Positions 16,773 to 26,400 of a stretch of DNA of 64,000 nucleotides are shown one piece after another (the stretch's first letter is position 1; the number at the start of each line of letters is the position of its first letter). Source of the DNA: CAVONV01 sp963697355 (GTDB taxonomy: Bacteria > Acidobacteriota > Vicinamibacteria > Marinacidobacterales > DATDRI01); contig CAVONV010000023.1 in the NCBI GenBank assembly GCA_963697355.1, positions 124,001 through 188,000 on the forward strand, written 5' to 3'. The notes under the pieces were generated by a model. The model searched no databases and was not told the DNA's origin. It was given only the letters and a program-made list of their open reading frames with translations. Made by a program: the position numbers and the translations under genes.

Positions 16773-19241
16773 TTACTCCCAGCGGAGCGCCTCCACAGGA
16801 TCCAACGTCGCCGCTCGTCGCGCGGGAACGTAGGTTGCGAAGAGTGAAACGGCCGCCACACCGACGGCTGCGATGAGATAGGTGAGCGGATCGGCCGCGC
16901 TCACGCCAAATAGAAGCGAGGACATCAATTTGGTGAGGCCGAAAGCCGCCGCAAGTCCCGAGACAACGCCGATCGCAGCCACGATACCACCCTGTGTAAG
17001 CACCATTCGGCTCACGTCCGCATGCCTGGCTCCTAACGCCATTCGGACACCGATCTCGCGCGTGCGCTGGGAGACTGCGTAGGAAATCACTCCGTAGATA
17101 CCGATGGCTCCGAGGATGACCGCTACGGCGGCCGCGATACCGAGCATGACCAGCGTAAAGGCGGTGCGGGCCATGGATTTGTCGAGGATCTCCTGGAGGG
17201 TCTGTACGTTTGCGAGCGGCAGGTTGGCGTTAACGGACCAAATGGCTTCGCGCGCCTCCGGCAAGATGCTCTCGGGATTCGGCCGCGACGTGCGGATCGC
17301 GTAGCTGATGAAACGTCGAACGATGAGCTCCTCACCCCACATATCAGCCACGGCCATCGGCCAGAAGACCGTCTTCGTCGGTTCCTGGCTAACGCCGTCA
17401 TCACGTATGTTGCCGACGACCCCAACGATCTCCCGCCAAGGTGAGCTAGGTGTCTCGCGGACGCGCTTGCCGATGGCTTGCGACGGATCGTCCCAGTACT
17501 CCCGGGCCAAGTTCTCGGTGATGACGAGGACTTTGGTCCGGTTATGGATGTCGTCCCAAGTGATCGCCCGGCCGGCGATGACGGGATTTCCCATCACGGT
17601 AAAGTAGTCGCCGGTAATCCATTTGTATCGCCGAATCGGAGGGAGCTGGTCAGCCGGCATGGGGAATTCCTCGACGAAGAGGGGGTCACCGCTTTGGTTA
17701 CCGTCCATCGTAATTGAAGTGGATCCCCCTACTATTGTTACACCGCTAATTTGCGCGAGACGGTTGATGATCTCTTCGTGAGTCCTCACGGCGGCGTCTG
17801 GCTCCTCGATCTCCGCATCAGGAACATACACACTCAATGTGAGGACTTCGCCTGGGCGCACAAATCCGGGATGGACTTCCCGCATTGCCTGGAAACTGCG
17901 GATCATCAAGCCCGAGCCTATGAGAAGAACCGAGGCAAGAGCGACTTGAGATACGGCAAGTAGGGTTCTGAGACGGTGCCGCGGTCGGCCGTCGCTCGAT
18001 CCTCGCCCACCTTCTTTGAGTGCCGATACCAGATGGGAACTGCTCAGGTGAAGGATGGGAAAGAGGCCGAAGATGAGTCCCGCGACGATAGACACGCCCG
18101 CTGTAAAAAGGAGCACCGTCGGATCGATGGTGACCTCGTCGAGCCGCGGCAGGTTGGCGGGCGCGAGGTAAAGCAGCAGTCGAATGCCCAGATAAGCGAG
18201 GCCGAGTCCCGCTAGCCCGCCAAGTAGCCCAAGGAACATACTCTCAGTGAGACTTTGGACGGCGATGCGCCCACGCGTTGCACCAAGAGCCGTTCGCATC
18301 GCGATCTCCCGTTGTTGTGTTTCGGCGCGCACGAGGAAAAGATTCGCCACGTTGGCGCAGGCGATGAGAAGGACGAGTCCAACCGTCCCGAGGAGCACCC
18401 ACAACACCTTGCCTACGTCTCCCACCACATCCTCTTTGAGTGGGTGGACATTGGGTCCGAATCGAGCGCTTGATAACATCTCTTCGCTGAAGCCGGGGGG
18501 TAGTGCGAACTCTTCCAAGCATAGCGGTATCATGCGGGCCACATCGGCGTTGGCTTGCTCGATGGTTGCTTCCGGACGAAGCCGCGCGATGCCCTGATAG
18601 CTGAAGTTGCCGAAGAAGACCTTCGATCGGTCGAAACGGAACGGGAGATAGATGTCGGGATCGTATCGGAGGAAACGCAAATGGGCCGGCATGACGCCGA
18701 TAATCTCGCTTGGATTGCCGTCGATTCGAAGTGTCTGACCGATCACGTTCGCGTCTCCACCGAATTGCCGCATCCAGTACTTGTACGCTAAAACAACGGT
18801 TCTGGGGCTACCCGGCTGGTTGTCTTCGGCCGTGAATCCCCGACCCACGTGCGTGGGGACACGCAGCAAAGGGAAGACGCTCTCCGATACCCTCATCGCA
18901 GGAACCTCTTCGGGCTCATCGATGCCGGTGATAGACATGGTCGTGTCGTCCCACAGCCCCACATCGTCGAAGGTGCGGGTGTTGTCCTGGTAGGTGAAAT
19001 GGAGTGCAGGTGATTGGTTCATCAAGTCGAAGCCGAGGCCGGGGGCCTCGTGCCAGACGCCGACGAGCTGCTCCGGCTCATCGAACGGCAGCGGCTTGAG
19101 GAGCACACCGTTGACGACACTGAAAATGGCGGTATTGGCGCCAATGGCCAGTGCCACCGTCAAGATGGAGACGAAGGCGAAGACCGGCGATTTGGCAAGC
19201 TTACGAAGGACGTATTTGATTTGGCTCTTTAGGGCATACAT
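16773..19241 (-). CDS. ADOP-type ABC transporter permease (MacB/FtsX-like)
   Basis: This 822-residue protein has two MacB_PCD-FtsX repeats. The first membrane helix lies in FAFVSILTVALAIGANTAIF (about 21-40), followed by a periplasmic domain to about 270, a three-helix FtsX block to about 410, a second periplasmic domain to about 690, and a last FtsX block. Duplicated permeases without an adjacent ATPase are the ADOP family, abundant in Acidobacteria. They are thought to work with a separately encoded ATPase in lipoprotein or peptide handling; the substrate is unknown. GAGGT lies upstream of the start. The gene is intact, unlike its relative at 43141. Confidence 0.92.
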   Translation of the reverse strand: MYALKSQIKYVLRKLAKSPVFAFVSILTVALAIGANTAIFSVVNGVLLKPLPFDEPEQLVGVWHEAPGLGFDLMNQSPALHFTYQDNTRTFDDVGLWDDTTMSITGIDEPEEVPAMRVSESVFPLLRVPTHVGRGFTAEDNQPGSPRTVVLAYKYWMRQFGGDANVIGQTLRIDGNPSEIIGVMPAHLRFLRYDPDIYLPFRFDRSKVFFGNFSYQGIARLRPEATIEQANADVARMIPLCLEEFALPPGFSEEMLSSARFGPNVHPLKEDVVGDVGKVLWVLLGTVGLVLLIACANVANLFLVRAETQQREIAMRTALGATRGRIAVQSLTESMFLGLLGGLAGLGLAYLGIRLLLYLAPANLPRLDEVTIDPTVLLFTAGVSIVAGLIFGLFPILHLSSSHLVSALKEGGRGSSDGRPRHRLRTLLAVSQVALASVLLIGSGLMIRSFQAMREVHPGFVRPGEVLTLSVYVPDAEIEEPDAAVRTHEEIINRLAQISGVTIVGGSTSITMDGNQSGDPLFVEEFPMPADQLPPIRRYKWITGDYFTVMGNPVIAGRAITWDDIHNRTKVLVITENLAREYWDDPSQAIGKRVRETPSSPWREIVGVVGNIRDDGVSQEPTKTVFWPMAVADMWGEELIVRRFISYAIRTSRPNPESILPEAREAIWSVNANLPLANVQTLQEILDKSMARTAFTLVMLGIAAAVAVILGAIGIYGVISYAVSQRTREIGVRMALGARHADVSRMVLTQGGIVAAIGVVSGLAAAFGLTKLMSSLLFGVSAADPLTYLIAAVGVAAVSLFATYVPARRAATLDPVEALRWE

Positions 19242-19292
19242 GGCTAGACCTCAATAGTGTCAACGGAATTGACCCCCAAAAAGTTTAGGTGA

Positions 19293-19445
19293 ATGAAGGG
19301 TGAGGGTTATTTTCTTGCGGAAGGGGAAGGACCCTTTGAGAGATTGATTTTGAGGGGGGCGACCCTCATCGACGGCACGGGCTCACCGCCGGTGGGGCCC
19401 ATGGATATCGTCATCGTTGGGTCCGTCGACGTGGGGGCTGTCTGA
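19293..19445 (+). pseudogene. Amidohydrolase N-terminal remnant
   Basis: A 50-codon frame (M at 19293, stop 19443-19445) contains FERLILRGATLIDGTGSPP and then GPMDIVIVG, the standard N-terminal beta-strand segment of urease-type amidohydrolases. It then ends after SVDVGAV with no metal-binding HxH. The rest of the gene is missing. It resembles the N-termini of the amidohydrolases at 15516 and 23563 and is probably the remnant of a third family member. Confidence 0.6.
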
Positions 19446-19475
19446 AAACCACGGGAGCTTTCCGCCGAGAAGAGC

Positions 19476-20756
19476 TCACCGGCGACTCGAGCGTCGTCCA
19501 GCGGCTAGCCTCACGGCGTCATAGCCGAACTTCTCGCGGATAGCGTCCACCGCTTCGTTTCGGCGCCCATCGTCGTCGAAGAGCGAATGCTGCGCATCGT
19601 AGAATCCGAGTTTCGACAGGGCTATCCCCAACAAACGGATCGGCAGGCGCCTGGTGCGCGCCCGTTGAAAGAGCTCTTTGACGATCGCATAGACTTCTGT
19701 CTCGGAGCAGGTGGGTGCGACCGTGCGCGAACGAGTCAAGGTCTTGAAATCGGCGTAGCGTAGCTTGAGGGTGACGGTCCGAGCCTTGACGCCGCGCTTG
19801 CGAGCGCGCCAACACACCCGCTCTGCCAAGGAGCAAAGCTCGATATCGATCGTCGCGGCGTCATTGACGTCCTCGAGAAATGTTCGCTCGTTGGAAATGC
19901 TCCCCACCATATCGCCGGCCAGGTCGTACTCCTGAAACGCGGGCCGATCGCGGCTCAAGTCGGAAGTGCCAATCCCCCGGGCTCCCTTCTGAATCTGTTC
20001 CGCCCACGAGCCAAAGATCCGGCGGAGCTCGGGAAGCGAGCGGCTCGCGACGTCGCCAAGTGTCTCGATTCCGATCTTGGCGAGCCGTTGTTCAGCCACG
20101 GGACCGATGCCCGGGAGCTTGCGGACCGGCAGCGGGGCTAAGACCTCGGCCTCGGTGCCTGCTTCGACGAGTATGACGCCGGCCGGCTTTGCGAGACCGC
20201 TCGCGACTTTGGCCATCGATCGGCTACAAGCGATACCGGCGCTCGCCGGCAAGCCCAGCTCTTGCTTGATGCTCGCCGTTATCTCACGTACAACACGGAG
20301 GATGGTTGCATCGTCAGATGGGTCATCGGGTCGATGGTAGAGTCGCTCGCATCCGGCGAAGTCCATGAAGTACTCGTCGATGCTTGCCGTCTGGATGACC
20401 GGCGTGTACCGTGCCGCAACCTCCCTCACCTGGCGCGAATACTCTCCGTAGGTGCCCGAGCGCGTGGGAAGGTAGATCGCGTTGGGGGCCAACTTGGCAG
20501 CATCGGTCAACGACATGCCGGAGCGAACGCCGAGCGCGCGCACTTCGTAGCTGCAAGCGGTCACGACACCCCTCGATCCCGGCCGTCCCCCAACGATAAC
20601 CGGCTTGCCCTCCAAGCTCGGGTCGAGGAGCCGTTCGACCGAGACGAAGAAGGTGTCGAGGTCGAGACAACAGATCCGTGGCGCCCCCGTCATGACGACC
20701 AAAGAATAACGCCAAAGGCCGGCGCCGCGAAACGGCCTCGCTGCGACCGCTCCCAT
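19476..20756 (-). CDS. dinB: DNA polymerase IV (Y-family translesion polymerase)
   Basis: The catalytic palm motifs are clear: CLDLDTFFVSVERL with the first metal-binding aspartates, YSRQVREV, and ASIDEYFMDFAG with the SIDE acidic pair. A helix-hairpin-helix LPGIGPVAEQRL follows, then the little-finger domain, ending near VRLAAGRRSSRR. The enzyme copies past damaged DNA with low fidelity. Start ATG at 20756 is preferred because GGAGG lies six bases upstream; it gives 426 residues. ATG 20693 (starting MTGAPRICC) fits the usual family length better (405), and a frame back to 20858 is also open. No accessory imuB or dnaE2 gene is adjacent. Confidence 0.93.
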   Translation of the reverse strand: MGAVAARPFRGAGLWRYSLVVMTGAPRICCLDLDTFFVSVERLLDPSLEGKPVIVGGRPGSRGVVTACSYEVRALGVRSGMSLTDAAKLAPNAIYLPTRSGTYGEYSRQVREVAARYTPVIQTASIDEYFMDFAGCERLYHRPDDPSDDATILRVVREITASIKQELGLPASAGIACSRSMAKVASGLAKPAGVILVEAGTEAEVLAPLPVRKLPGIGPVAEQRLAKIGIETLGDVASRSLPELRRIFGSWAEQIQKGARGIGTSDLSRDRPAFQEYDLAGDMVGSISNERTFLEDVNDAATIDIELCSLAERVCWRARKRGVKARTVTLKLRYADFKTLTRSRTVAPTCSETEVYAIVKELFQRARTRRLPIRLLGIALSKLGFYDAQHSLFDDDGRRNEAVDAIREKFGYDAVRLAAGRRSSRR

Positions 20757-20941
20757 GACGAGCCTCCATAGCACCAAGGGTGTGGGCTTCGCCAAAGCCG
20801 ACCTGGACGATTTCACCGGGCCGCCGAAAGAACGTTCTGACAGGTCAAGTGTGTTCAAATCGCCATCAAAGCCTGTACCATTAGGCCGATTTAGGCTCTT
20901 GGCGGGTCTTCACCCGTATATGCGAAAATGAGCGCGAGCAC

Positions 20942-21730
20942 GTGAAAACGAATAGACAAGACCCACCAGACAACGTCGTCGGCGGTGACGGAGCGCCGAA
21001 ACTCTACAGCGAGCTCGCATCCTGGTGGCCGCTCCTCTCTTCTCCGATCGACTACGCTGAGGAAGCCGCGTTCTACGAGCAAAGCCTCCTGGATGCCTGT
21101 GAGCCGCCGGCGCGCACCCTCCTCGAGCTTGGAAGTGGTGGCGGGAACAACGCATCATTTCTAAAGGCGCGATTTCAAATGACTCTGGTCGATCTCTCTT
21201 CGGGCATGCTGGAGGTCAGTCGCGCATTGAATCCCGAATGCGAGCACATCGAGGGCGATATGCGAACGGTGAGGTTGGATCGCACCTTCGATTGCGTATT
21301 CATCCAGGATGCCATCGTGTACATGGCTACCGAAGCGGATTTGAGAAAGGCCATCGAGACCGCGTGGGTGCACTGTCGACCCGGCGGTGCCGCCCTTTTC
21401 GCGCCCGATTTCGTTCGGGAGCGCTTCCGAGCCTCAACGAACCACGGCGGTCACGACGGAGAGAGCCGAAGCCTACGATACTTGGAGTGGACGTGGGACC
21501 CCGATCCAAAGGACACGACCTATGTCGTCGAATTCGCGTACCTGTTGCGCGAGCGTGACGGATCGGTGCGTGTGGAACGCGACAGACATATAGGGGGCCT
21601 TTTCGCTCGGGCCGACTGGGTCCGGCTGCTTTCCGAAATTGGATTCAATCCGGACGTGGTGCTCCTCGAGCATTCTGAGTTCGCACCGGGGGTATGCGAC
21701 GTGTTTGTCGGAAGCAAGCCGGGCAAATGA
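20942..21730 (+). CDS. Class I SAM-dependent methyltransferase
   Basis: The 262-residue protein has motif I LLELGSGGGNNA near residue 60, the acidic strand-2 end in MTLVDLSSGM, and post-motif VFIQDAIVYM. It is a Methyltransf_11/25 type enzyme with a C-terminal beta region. Substrate unknown. The start is GTG at 20942, divergent from dinB; the region between them is short and holds the promoters of both. It is not closely similar to the methyltransferase at 3628. Confidence 0.82.
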   Translation: MKTNRQDPPDNVVGGDGAPKLYSELASWWPLLSSPIDYAEEAAFYEQSLLDACEPPARTLLELGSGGGNNASFLKARFQMTLVDLSSGMLEVSRALNPECEHIEGDMRTVRLDRTFDCVFIQDAIVYMATEADLRKAIETAWVHCRPGGAALFAPDFVRERFRASTNHGGHDGESRSLRYLEWTWDPDPKDTTYVVEFAYLLRERDGSVRVERDRHIGGLFARADWVRLLSEIGFNPDVVLLEHSEFAPGVCDVFVGSKPGK

Positions 21731-21799
21731 TAAGAAGCACGTGGAGTGGCTGGCGGACAACCAAAGACGCAAGGGTGAGGTTATGCAACTCTCGCGTCA

Positions 21800-23290
21800 T
21801 CACGGGTGATCGCGAGACGGATCTGCCGGGTCTTCATCCGGAACCAGAAGAAGCTCTCCACGTTGAACGGCAATGCTGACGCGCTGCCGCATCTCTTCGA
21901 ATCCGTAGAGCATTCCTTCGGTTCTGATGTAGACACGGCCGTTGGCGATTGCGGGTGTTGCGATCACTTGTTCGCCCAGGTCACCCGACGAGATGGGCTC
22001 CCAGTCCAAGCCCGATCTCAATACGGTGACTTTTCCCTCCAGGCTCACGAGGTAGATCTTTCCATCGCCAGCAACGGGGGAGGCGTAGTACTCCCCCAGG
22101 GCGGTCATGATTCGGTCTTGCTTTAGGAGCTTTCCGGTCTCGGGATCGAATGCGGACACGATAGCTTTGCGGACCACGTAGAGGACATTGTCGTAGAGAA
22201 GAGCCCCGGTCAGACCGGGCATACCTTTGGTGTGACGCCATGCCACATGGGTCGTGCTGACATCTCCGTTGCCATCTACCTTCGTCCGCGCCATGCCGCC
22301 GCCAATGACCCCACTCGTTGCCGAGGCGTATTCCTCTCTCGTCACAATGCCGTCGCCGTTGCCGATGTGTCGATCGATGCCGATGAGGCTCCGGGCCCAG
22401 ACGGTACTTTCCGAGGCTTCGGCGACGGCAACGCTTCCGCTTTTGTCAGCATCGAGCTCAGCCAGCACTTCTCCGAAGGGCGGCCAAACCTGCTCGGCAG
22501 GCTCTACGGTATAGACGGAGTCTCCGGTCACGAAGGGCGGGGCAGTCGGGAAGACAGTCACGCCGCGTGCCCACCAGAGACGTTCTCCGTTGCTCGCTTG
22601 ATAACCGGTGAGCTCAACGGCCCCCGCCACTACAATCTGCGTCGAAGCTTCCGTAGGTTTGTAGAGCGTTGGCGTCGCGTAGGATCCCAGGACACCGGTG
22701 GGCCGATCGACCCGCCAAACCTGCTTGCCTGTTTCTGCTTCAAAGGCGGAAAGGTAGGCTTCTTCCGGCGTATCGACCAGTAAGGCAATATGACCCTCCA
22801 CGAAAACCGGCGATGCTGCCAATCCTTGGATCGAAGTGAAGGGGCCCAATGGAGCTCGCCAGAGCTCTTTGCCGTCTCGGTTGTATGCCAAGAGTCCAAA
22901 CTCGGGAAAAAAGACGAAAACATTGCGTCCATCGGTCGCTGGAGTGGGTGTGGTCGGTCCATTGAGGGGACTGAATGTTTCGGAACGTGACTTGGTAACT
23001 CCTTGCCGCCACAGCGACGTTCCTGTACCGGCGTCGTAGCAGAGGAGCATCCGCTCGTCGCCTTCGTGCCCCGTGATGAACAAGCGTCCATCGACGACAA
23101 TCGGAGAGGAGTTCCCCCGAGGTGTTTCGACCGACCACAAGACGTTTTTGTCAGCGCCGATCTCTCGAGGTAGCCCGTGATCCAGCGATACTCCCGTTCC
23201 GTTCGGTCCTCGAAATCGCGGCCAGTCGGAGGCCGTGAGCGAAGTGGTGAGCACGAAAGTCGCAACAGCGGCCTTCAACGCGATTTTCAT
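21800..23290 (-). CDS. Secreted PQQ-type beta-propeller protein with EF-hand-like insert
   Basis: The 496-residue protein starts with a signal peptide (MKIALKAAVATFVLTTSLTA) and then SDWPRFRGPNGTG, the usual opening of secreted PQQ-like propellers in Acidobacteria and Planctomycetes. Blade repeats such as GKQVWRVDRPTG and GKELWRAPLG are visible. An insert carries calcium-loop-like DADKSGSVAVAE and IGNGDGIVTREEYA. It probably lies in the periplasm or outside the cell. No dehydrogenase active site is evident, so it may be a binding or scaffold protein. It stands alone with divergent neighbours. Confidence 0.85.
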   Translation of the reverse strand: MKIALKAAVATFVLTTSLTASDWPRFRGPNGTGVSLDHGLPREIGADKNVLWSVETPRGNSSPIVVDGRLFITGHEGDERMLLCYDAGTGTSLWRQGVTKSRSETFSPLNGPTTPTPATDGRNVFVFFPEFGLLAYNRDGKELWRAPLGPFTSIQGLAASPVFVEGHIALLVDTPEEAYLSAFEAETGKQVWRVDRPTGVLGSYATPTLYKPTEASTQIVVAGAVELTGYQASNGERLWWARGVTVFPTAPPFVTGDSVYTVEPAEQVWPPFGEVLAELDADKSGSVAVAEASESTVWARSLIGIDRHIGNGDGIVTREEYASATSGVIGGGMARTKVDGNGDVSTTHVAWRHTKGMPGLTGALLYDNVLYVVRKAIVSAFDPETGKLLKQDRIMTALGEYYASPVAGDGKIYLVSLEGKVTVLRSGLDWEPISSGDLGEQVIATPAIANGRVYIRTEGMLYGFEEMRQRVSIAVQRGELLLVPDEDPADPSRDHP

Positions 23291-23562
23291 AAGTCCTTCC
23301 TATCTTTTGTGGGCATCATTTGGCGAATGTTCCCACGGAATGGCTCGAAGCCGACGTGTCAGAACGGCATTGCCTAGGTATCACGTCCGACGTCCATCAA
23401 CTGCCGGCTTCTGTGCATTCCATCTATACAACGTCGCCGATCTATCAGCAATAGTGAAAATGGCTCCAAAAGCAGTCTTTCCGTCGCGAACAGTGGTGTA
23501 GTATGGGTGTCCAAGGGGTAGGTTCACTTGCTACAATCCGTGGTCAACCGTCCGAGGTAAAT

Positions 23563-25398
23563 ATGAATGACGTTGCTCAGATTCTCGCCCACGCAACCAT
23601 CGTGACGATGGACCCGAAGTACCGTGTGCTCAACGATGGAGCCGTTGCGATCCAAGAGGACTCGATAGTGGCGGTTGGATCGTCAGACGAAATCCTGGCC
23701 TCCCATTCCGCACCGGACGTCGTCGACTGCGGCGGCAAGGTTATGATTCCCGGCCTCATCAATGCGCACACTCACGCGCCCATGGCCTTGCTCCGCGGCC
23801 TGGAGGACGATCGGCGCTTGGATGTCTGGCTGCTAGGCTACATCATGCCCGTGGAGCGAAAGTTCGTGAGTCCGGAGTTTTGCCGGCTTGGGACGCAACT
23901 GGCTTGCGCTGAGATGATCCGCGGTGGAGTGACTTGCTTTGCCGATATGTACTACTTCGAGCATGCGGTTGCAGCGACGGTTGCTGAGATTGGGATGCGG
24001 GCCATTTGCGGCGAGACGGTGCTCAAATTTCCTGCTCCGGATGCTGATTCCTTCGAGGATTCCGTAGCCGCGGCCCGCGAGTTCATGATGCGCTGGTCGA
24101 GCCATCCTCTCATCGTCCCGGCGGTCGCGCCGCACGCACCGTACACGACGACACCTGAGATTCTCAAGGCTTGCATCGATTTGGCCGTAGAGTTCGACGT
24201 GCCGCTCCATATTCATTTGTCGGAGACGGCACAGGAGGTTGAGCAGTGGCGTGAAACCTACGACATGCCGGTGATGCCATGGGTCAAGAAGCAAGGCATT
24301 CTCGAGACGAAGCTCATTGCCGCCCATTGCGTCCATGTGGACGACGGCGAGATCCACACTCTCGAGCACGGCGGTGCCGGGGTCGCACACAATCCTTCGA
24401 GCAACCTCAAACTAGCATCCGGTTTCGCCCCCGTGACCGATATGTTGGCCACCGGCCTGAATGTTGGGCTGGGTACCGACGGTCCCGCGTCCAATAACGA
24501 CCTCGACATGTTCGAAGAGATGCGCCTGGCGACGTTCATCGCCAAATCCGTCACCAAAGATCCTACCGCCTTGCCCGCCCAGCAGGTGTTCGAGATGGCC
24601 ACCTCCATGGGAGCCAGAGCCGTCCATCTCGACCACATCGTCGGTTCACTGGAAGTTGGAAAACGGGCCGATCTGGCCATCGTCGATCTGCGAACGCTCC
24701 ACAACTACCCCCATTTCGAGCGAGATCCCAGCGCTATCTACTCCCGACTCGTCTATGCCGCCAAGTCAAGTGACGTCACCGACGTCATGGTCAATGGGAA
24801 GTGGCTCATGCGTGAGAGGAATCTACTGACAGTGGACGAGCCATCGTTGATTGAGGCTGTGGCGAACTACGCGAAACAAATCGATACCTTCCTCATCGAG
24901 CGCGAAGAGTCCGTGCTCTCGAAGCTGATCGCCATTGGCGGTGCTCGTCAAGAGGAAAGCTATGAAGTCCAAGTGAAGGTTCGATTGTCGGATCCGAAGC
25001 CCGTCCTCGAGAAATTGGATAGCGGTGAGTTCGAGATCGTGCGGACCTCTCACTATCTGCAGTACGACACCTATTTCTCGTTCGATGATCCTGATGACGG
25101 TCGGCTGCGTTACCGAGAAGACAATTACGTCGACGAAAAAGGGGACATCCAGCGGGTTCGTTATCGTTTGACCCTCACGGGACCGGCGGCCGAAGGAGAG
25201 TACCCCGGATCGGTCTTTCTCTCGCTTTCGCGCTTCATCGCACCGGCCAAGCATAGCGCAAGGTTCTACCGCGAGTATTTCAATCCAACTGCCGAAGTCG
25301 AGATTCACAAGGACCGCCGCCGTTGGCTCGTTACGATTCGATGGCCTCGAGATGTTCGTGAATATCGACCGCGTGGTGAAACCGGAATTGGAAGGTGA
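23563..25398 (+). CDS. Amidohydrolase (MTA/SAH deaminase type) fused to a CYTH-like domain
   Basis: From ATG 23563 (GAGG five bases upstream) residues 1-440 form an MtaD-type deaminase. The metal ligands are in NAHTHAPM, HIHLSETAQE, AAHCVHVDD and GTDGPASNND. This family deaminates 5'-methylthioadenosine, S-adenosylhomocysteine or related purines. After a helical linker, residues from about 485 (ESYEVQVKVRL, then RLRYREDNY, VRYRLTLTGP) look like a CYTH (triphosphate tunnel) domain with alternating charged strands. The frame leaves homology near 25341, and the rest of the CYTH domain continues one base shifted to 25585. The deaminase part is complete. The fusion is unusual. Confidence 0.8.
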   Translation: MNDVAQILAHATIVTMDPKYRVLNDGAVAIQEDSIVAVGSSDEILASHSAPDVVDCGGKVMIPGLINAHTHAPMALLRGLEDDRRLDVWLLGYIMPVERKFVSPEFCRLGTQLACAEMIRGGVTCFADMYYFEHAVAATVAEIGMRAICGETVLKFPAPDADSFEDSVAAAREFMMRWSSHPLIVPAVAPHAPYTTTPEILKACIDLAVEFDVPLHIHLSETAQEVEQWRETYDMPVMPWVKKQGILETKLIAAHCVHVDDGEIHTLEHGGAGVAHNPSSNLKLASGFAPVTDMLATGLNVGLGTDGPASNNDLDMFEEMRLATFIAKSVTKDPTALPAQQVFEMATSMGARAVHLDHIVGSLEVGKRADLAIVDLRTLHNYPHFERDPSAIYSRLVYAAKSSDVTDVMVNGKWLMRERNLLTVDEPSLIEAVANYAKQIDTFLIEREESVLSKLIAIGGARQEESYEVQVKVRLSDPKPVLEKLDSGEFEIVRTSHYLQYDTYFSFDDPDDGRLRYREDNYVDEKGDIQRVRYRLTLTGPAAEGEYPGSVFLSLSRFIAPAKHSARFYREYFNPTAEVEIHKDRRRWLVTIRWPRDVREYRPRGETGIGR

Positions 25399-25585
25399 TT
25401 TCCTCGAGATTAAGAGTCGTACTTGGTCGCGGCGGGATGCTGAGCGAAAGTCCGAAAAGATCTCCGAGCTCCTTAGGGTTCTTGGTGCGGCGGCGGCCGA
25501 GGCCGTAACCAGAAGAGTACACGGATTTGATTTCGAAGTGATAGATTGGAGCGGTCGTTCGGTGCCCCAAACTTCAGGTGTTTGA
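25342..25585 (+). pseudogene. Displaced C-terminal end of the CYTH-like domain
   Basis: In the frame one base off from the amidohydrolase-CYTH gene the sequence reads DGLEMFVNIDRV, then GDFLEIKSRTWSRRDAERK and a final helix, ending at the TGA 25583-25585. A D/E-x-L-D-x-V strand followed by G-x-F-x-E-I-K is what the last strands of a CYTH domain look like. One extra base around 25341 explains the shift. It may be translated only if the indel is a sequencing error. Confidence 0.6.
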
Positions 25586-25586
25586 T

Positions 25587-26375
25587 ATGAGCTCAACTCA
25601 AAGGACTATGTTCAATCGTGTTTTCGAGAGAATCGGTCTCTCTCTATTATCTGCGACGGTTCTGGCACTCTGTCTCGGGGCGACGAGCGCCTTCGGGCAA
25701 GAGTGTCCTCCTTGTAAAGAGTATGAGGATTCCAACGTGGCGGGCGCTCGAGAACAGCTCTCCGAGGCGTTCAAGCTTTCTCTCGAAGTGACGGATTGCT
25801 CCGACTCCGACAACCGCGAGCAGTGCCGTGATATCGAGACCTTGCTGGAAGAAACACTAGAGACCGTCGCTGCGATCTTTGACGCCCACATCGAGGCAAC
25901 CGCAAAAAACTGCATGACCTGCGATCCACGTCCTCATTTGTGGCCTATCGCCGATGGGTTGACCGCTGTCGTCAATATGTTGGCAGACCGAGGCGGTAAA
26001 GGGTTCACGGACTCCGGACGGATGCTGTACAGCAAGCTGGACATATGGAAAGACTACCGATGTCCCTGTACGGATGAAGCCACGGTGGCCGAGGGGGCCG
26101 AGCGACCTGTGAAGCGGAACCGTGAGGCGGAGGCGCGGCGAGATATCATGGCCAAATGCAGTGAGAAATTCGCCAACGGCCGAAGAGGACTGCTCCAGGT
26201 TTTCCGAATCCCCAACGACCGTAAAGGTTGCTACCAATCACGCGCTTGTCGCCCCGCAACCGTGTACAAAGGGTTCGAGACGGAAACCGGGTTTTGGACC
26301 TATGACGGGGAGTACTGGTACATCTGGGAAGAGCGGCGTGGAACCGGGGGAAAGTGGGTTTCCTGCGAAGGCTGA
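25587..26375 (+). CDS. Secreted cysteine-containing hypothetical protein
   Basis: The 262-residue protein has an N-terminal signal sequence (hydrophobic IGLSLLSATVLALCLGATSA, cleavage likely before QECPPC). The mature part contains CPPC, CxMTCDP and CPC pairs that may form disulfides, a helical middle, and an aromatic C-terminal end (GFWTYDGEYWYIWEERRG). I do not recognise the family. ATG 25587 directly follows the CYTH stop, and GTG 25578 or ATG 25608 (AAGGA upstream) are alternatives. It converges with the next gene, with only 25 bases between. Confidence 0.6.
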   Translation: MSSTQRTMFNRVFERIGLSLLSATVLALCLGATSAFGQECPPCKEYEDSNVAGAREQLSEAFKLSLEVTDCSDSDNREQCRDIETLLEETLETVAAIFDAHIEATAKNCMTCDPRPHLWPIADGLTAVVNMLADRGGKGFTDSGRMLYSKLDIWKDYRCPCTDEATVAEGAERPVKRNREAEARRDIMAKCSEKFANGRRGLLQVFRIPNDRKGCYQSRACRPATVYKGFETETGFWTYDGEYWYIWEERRGTGGKWVSCEG

Positions 26376-26400
26376 AGTGACGGCTTACCACTTGGCTGAA

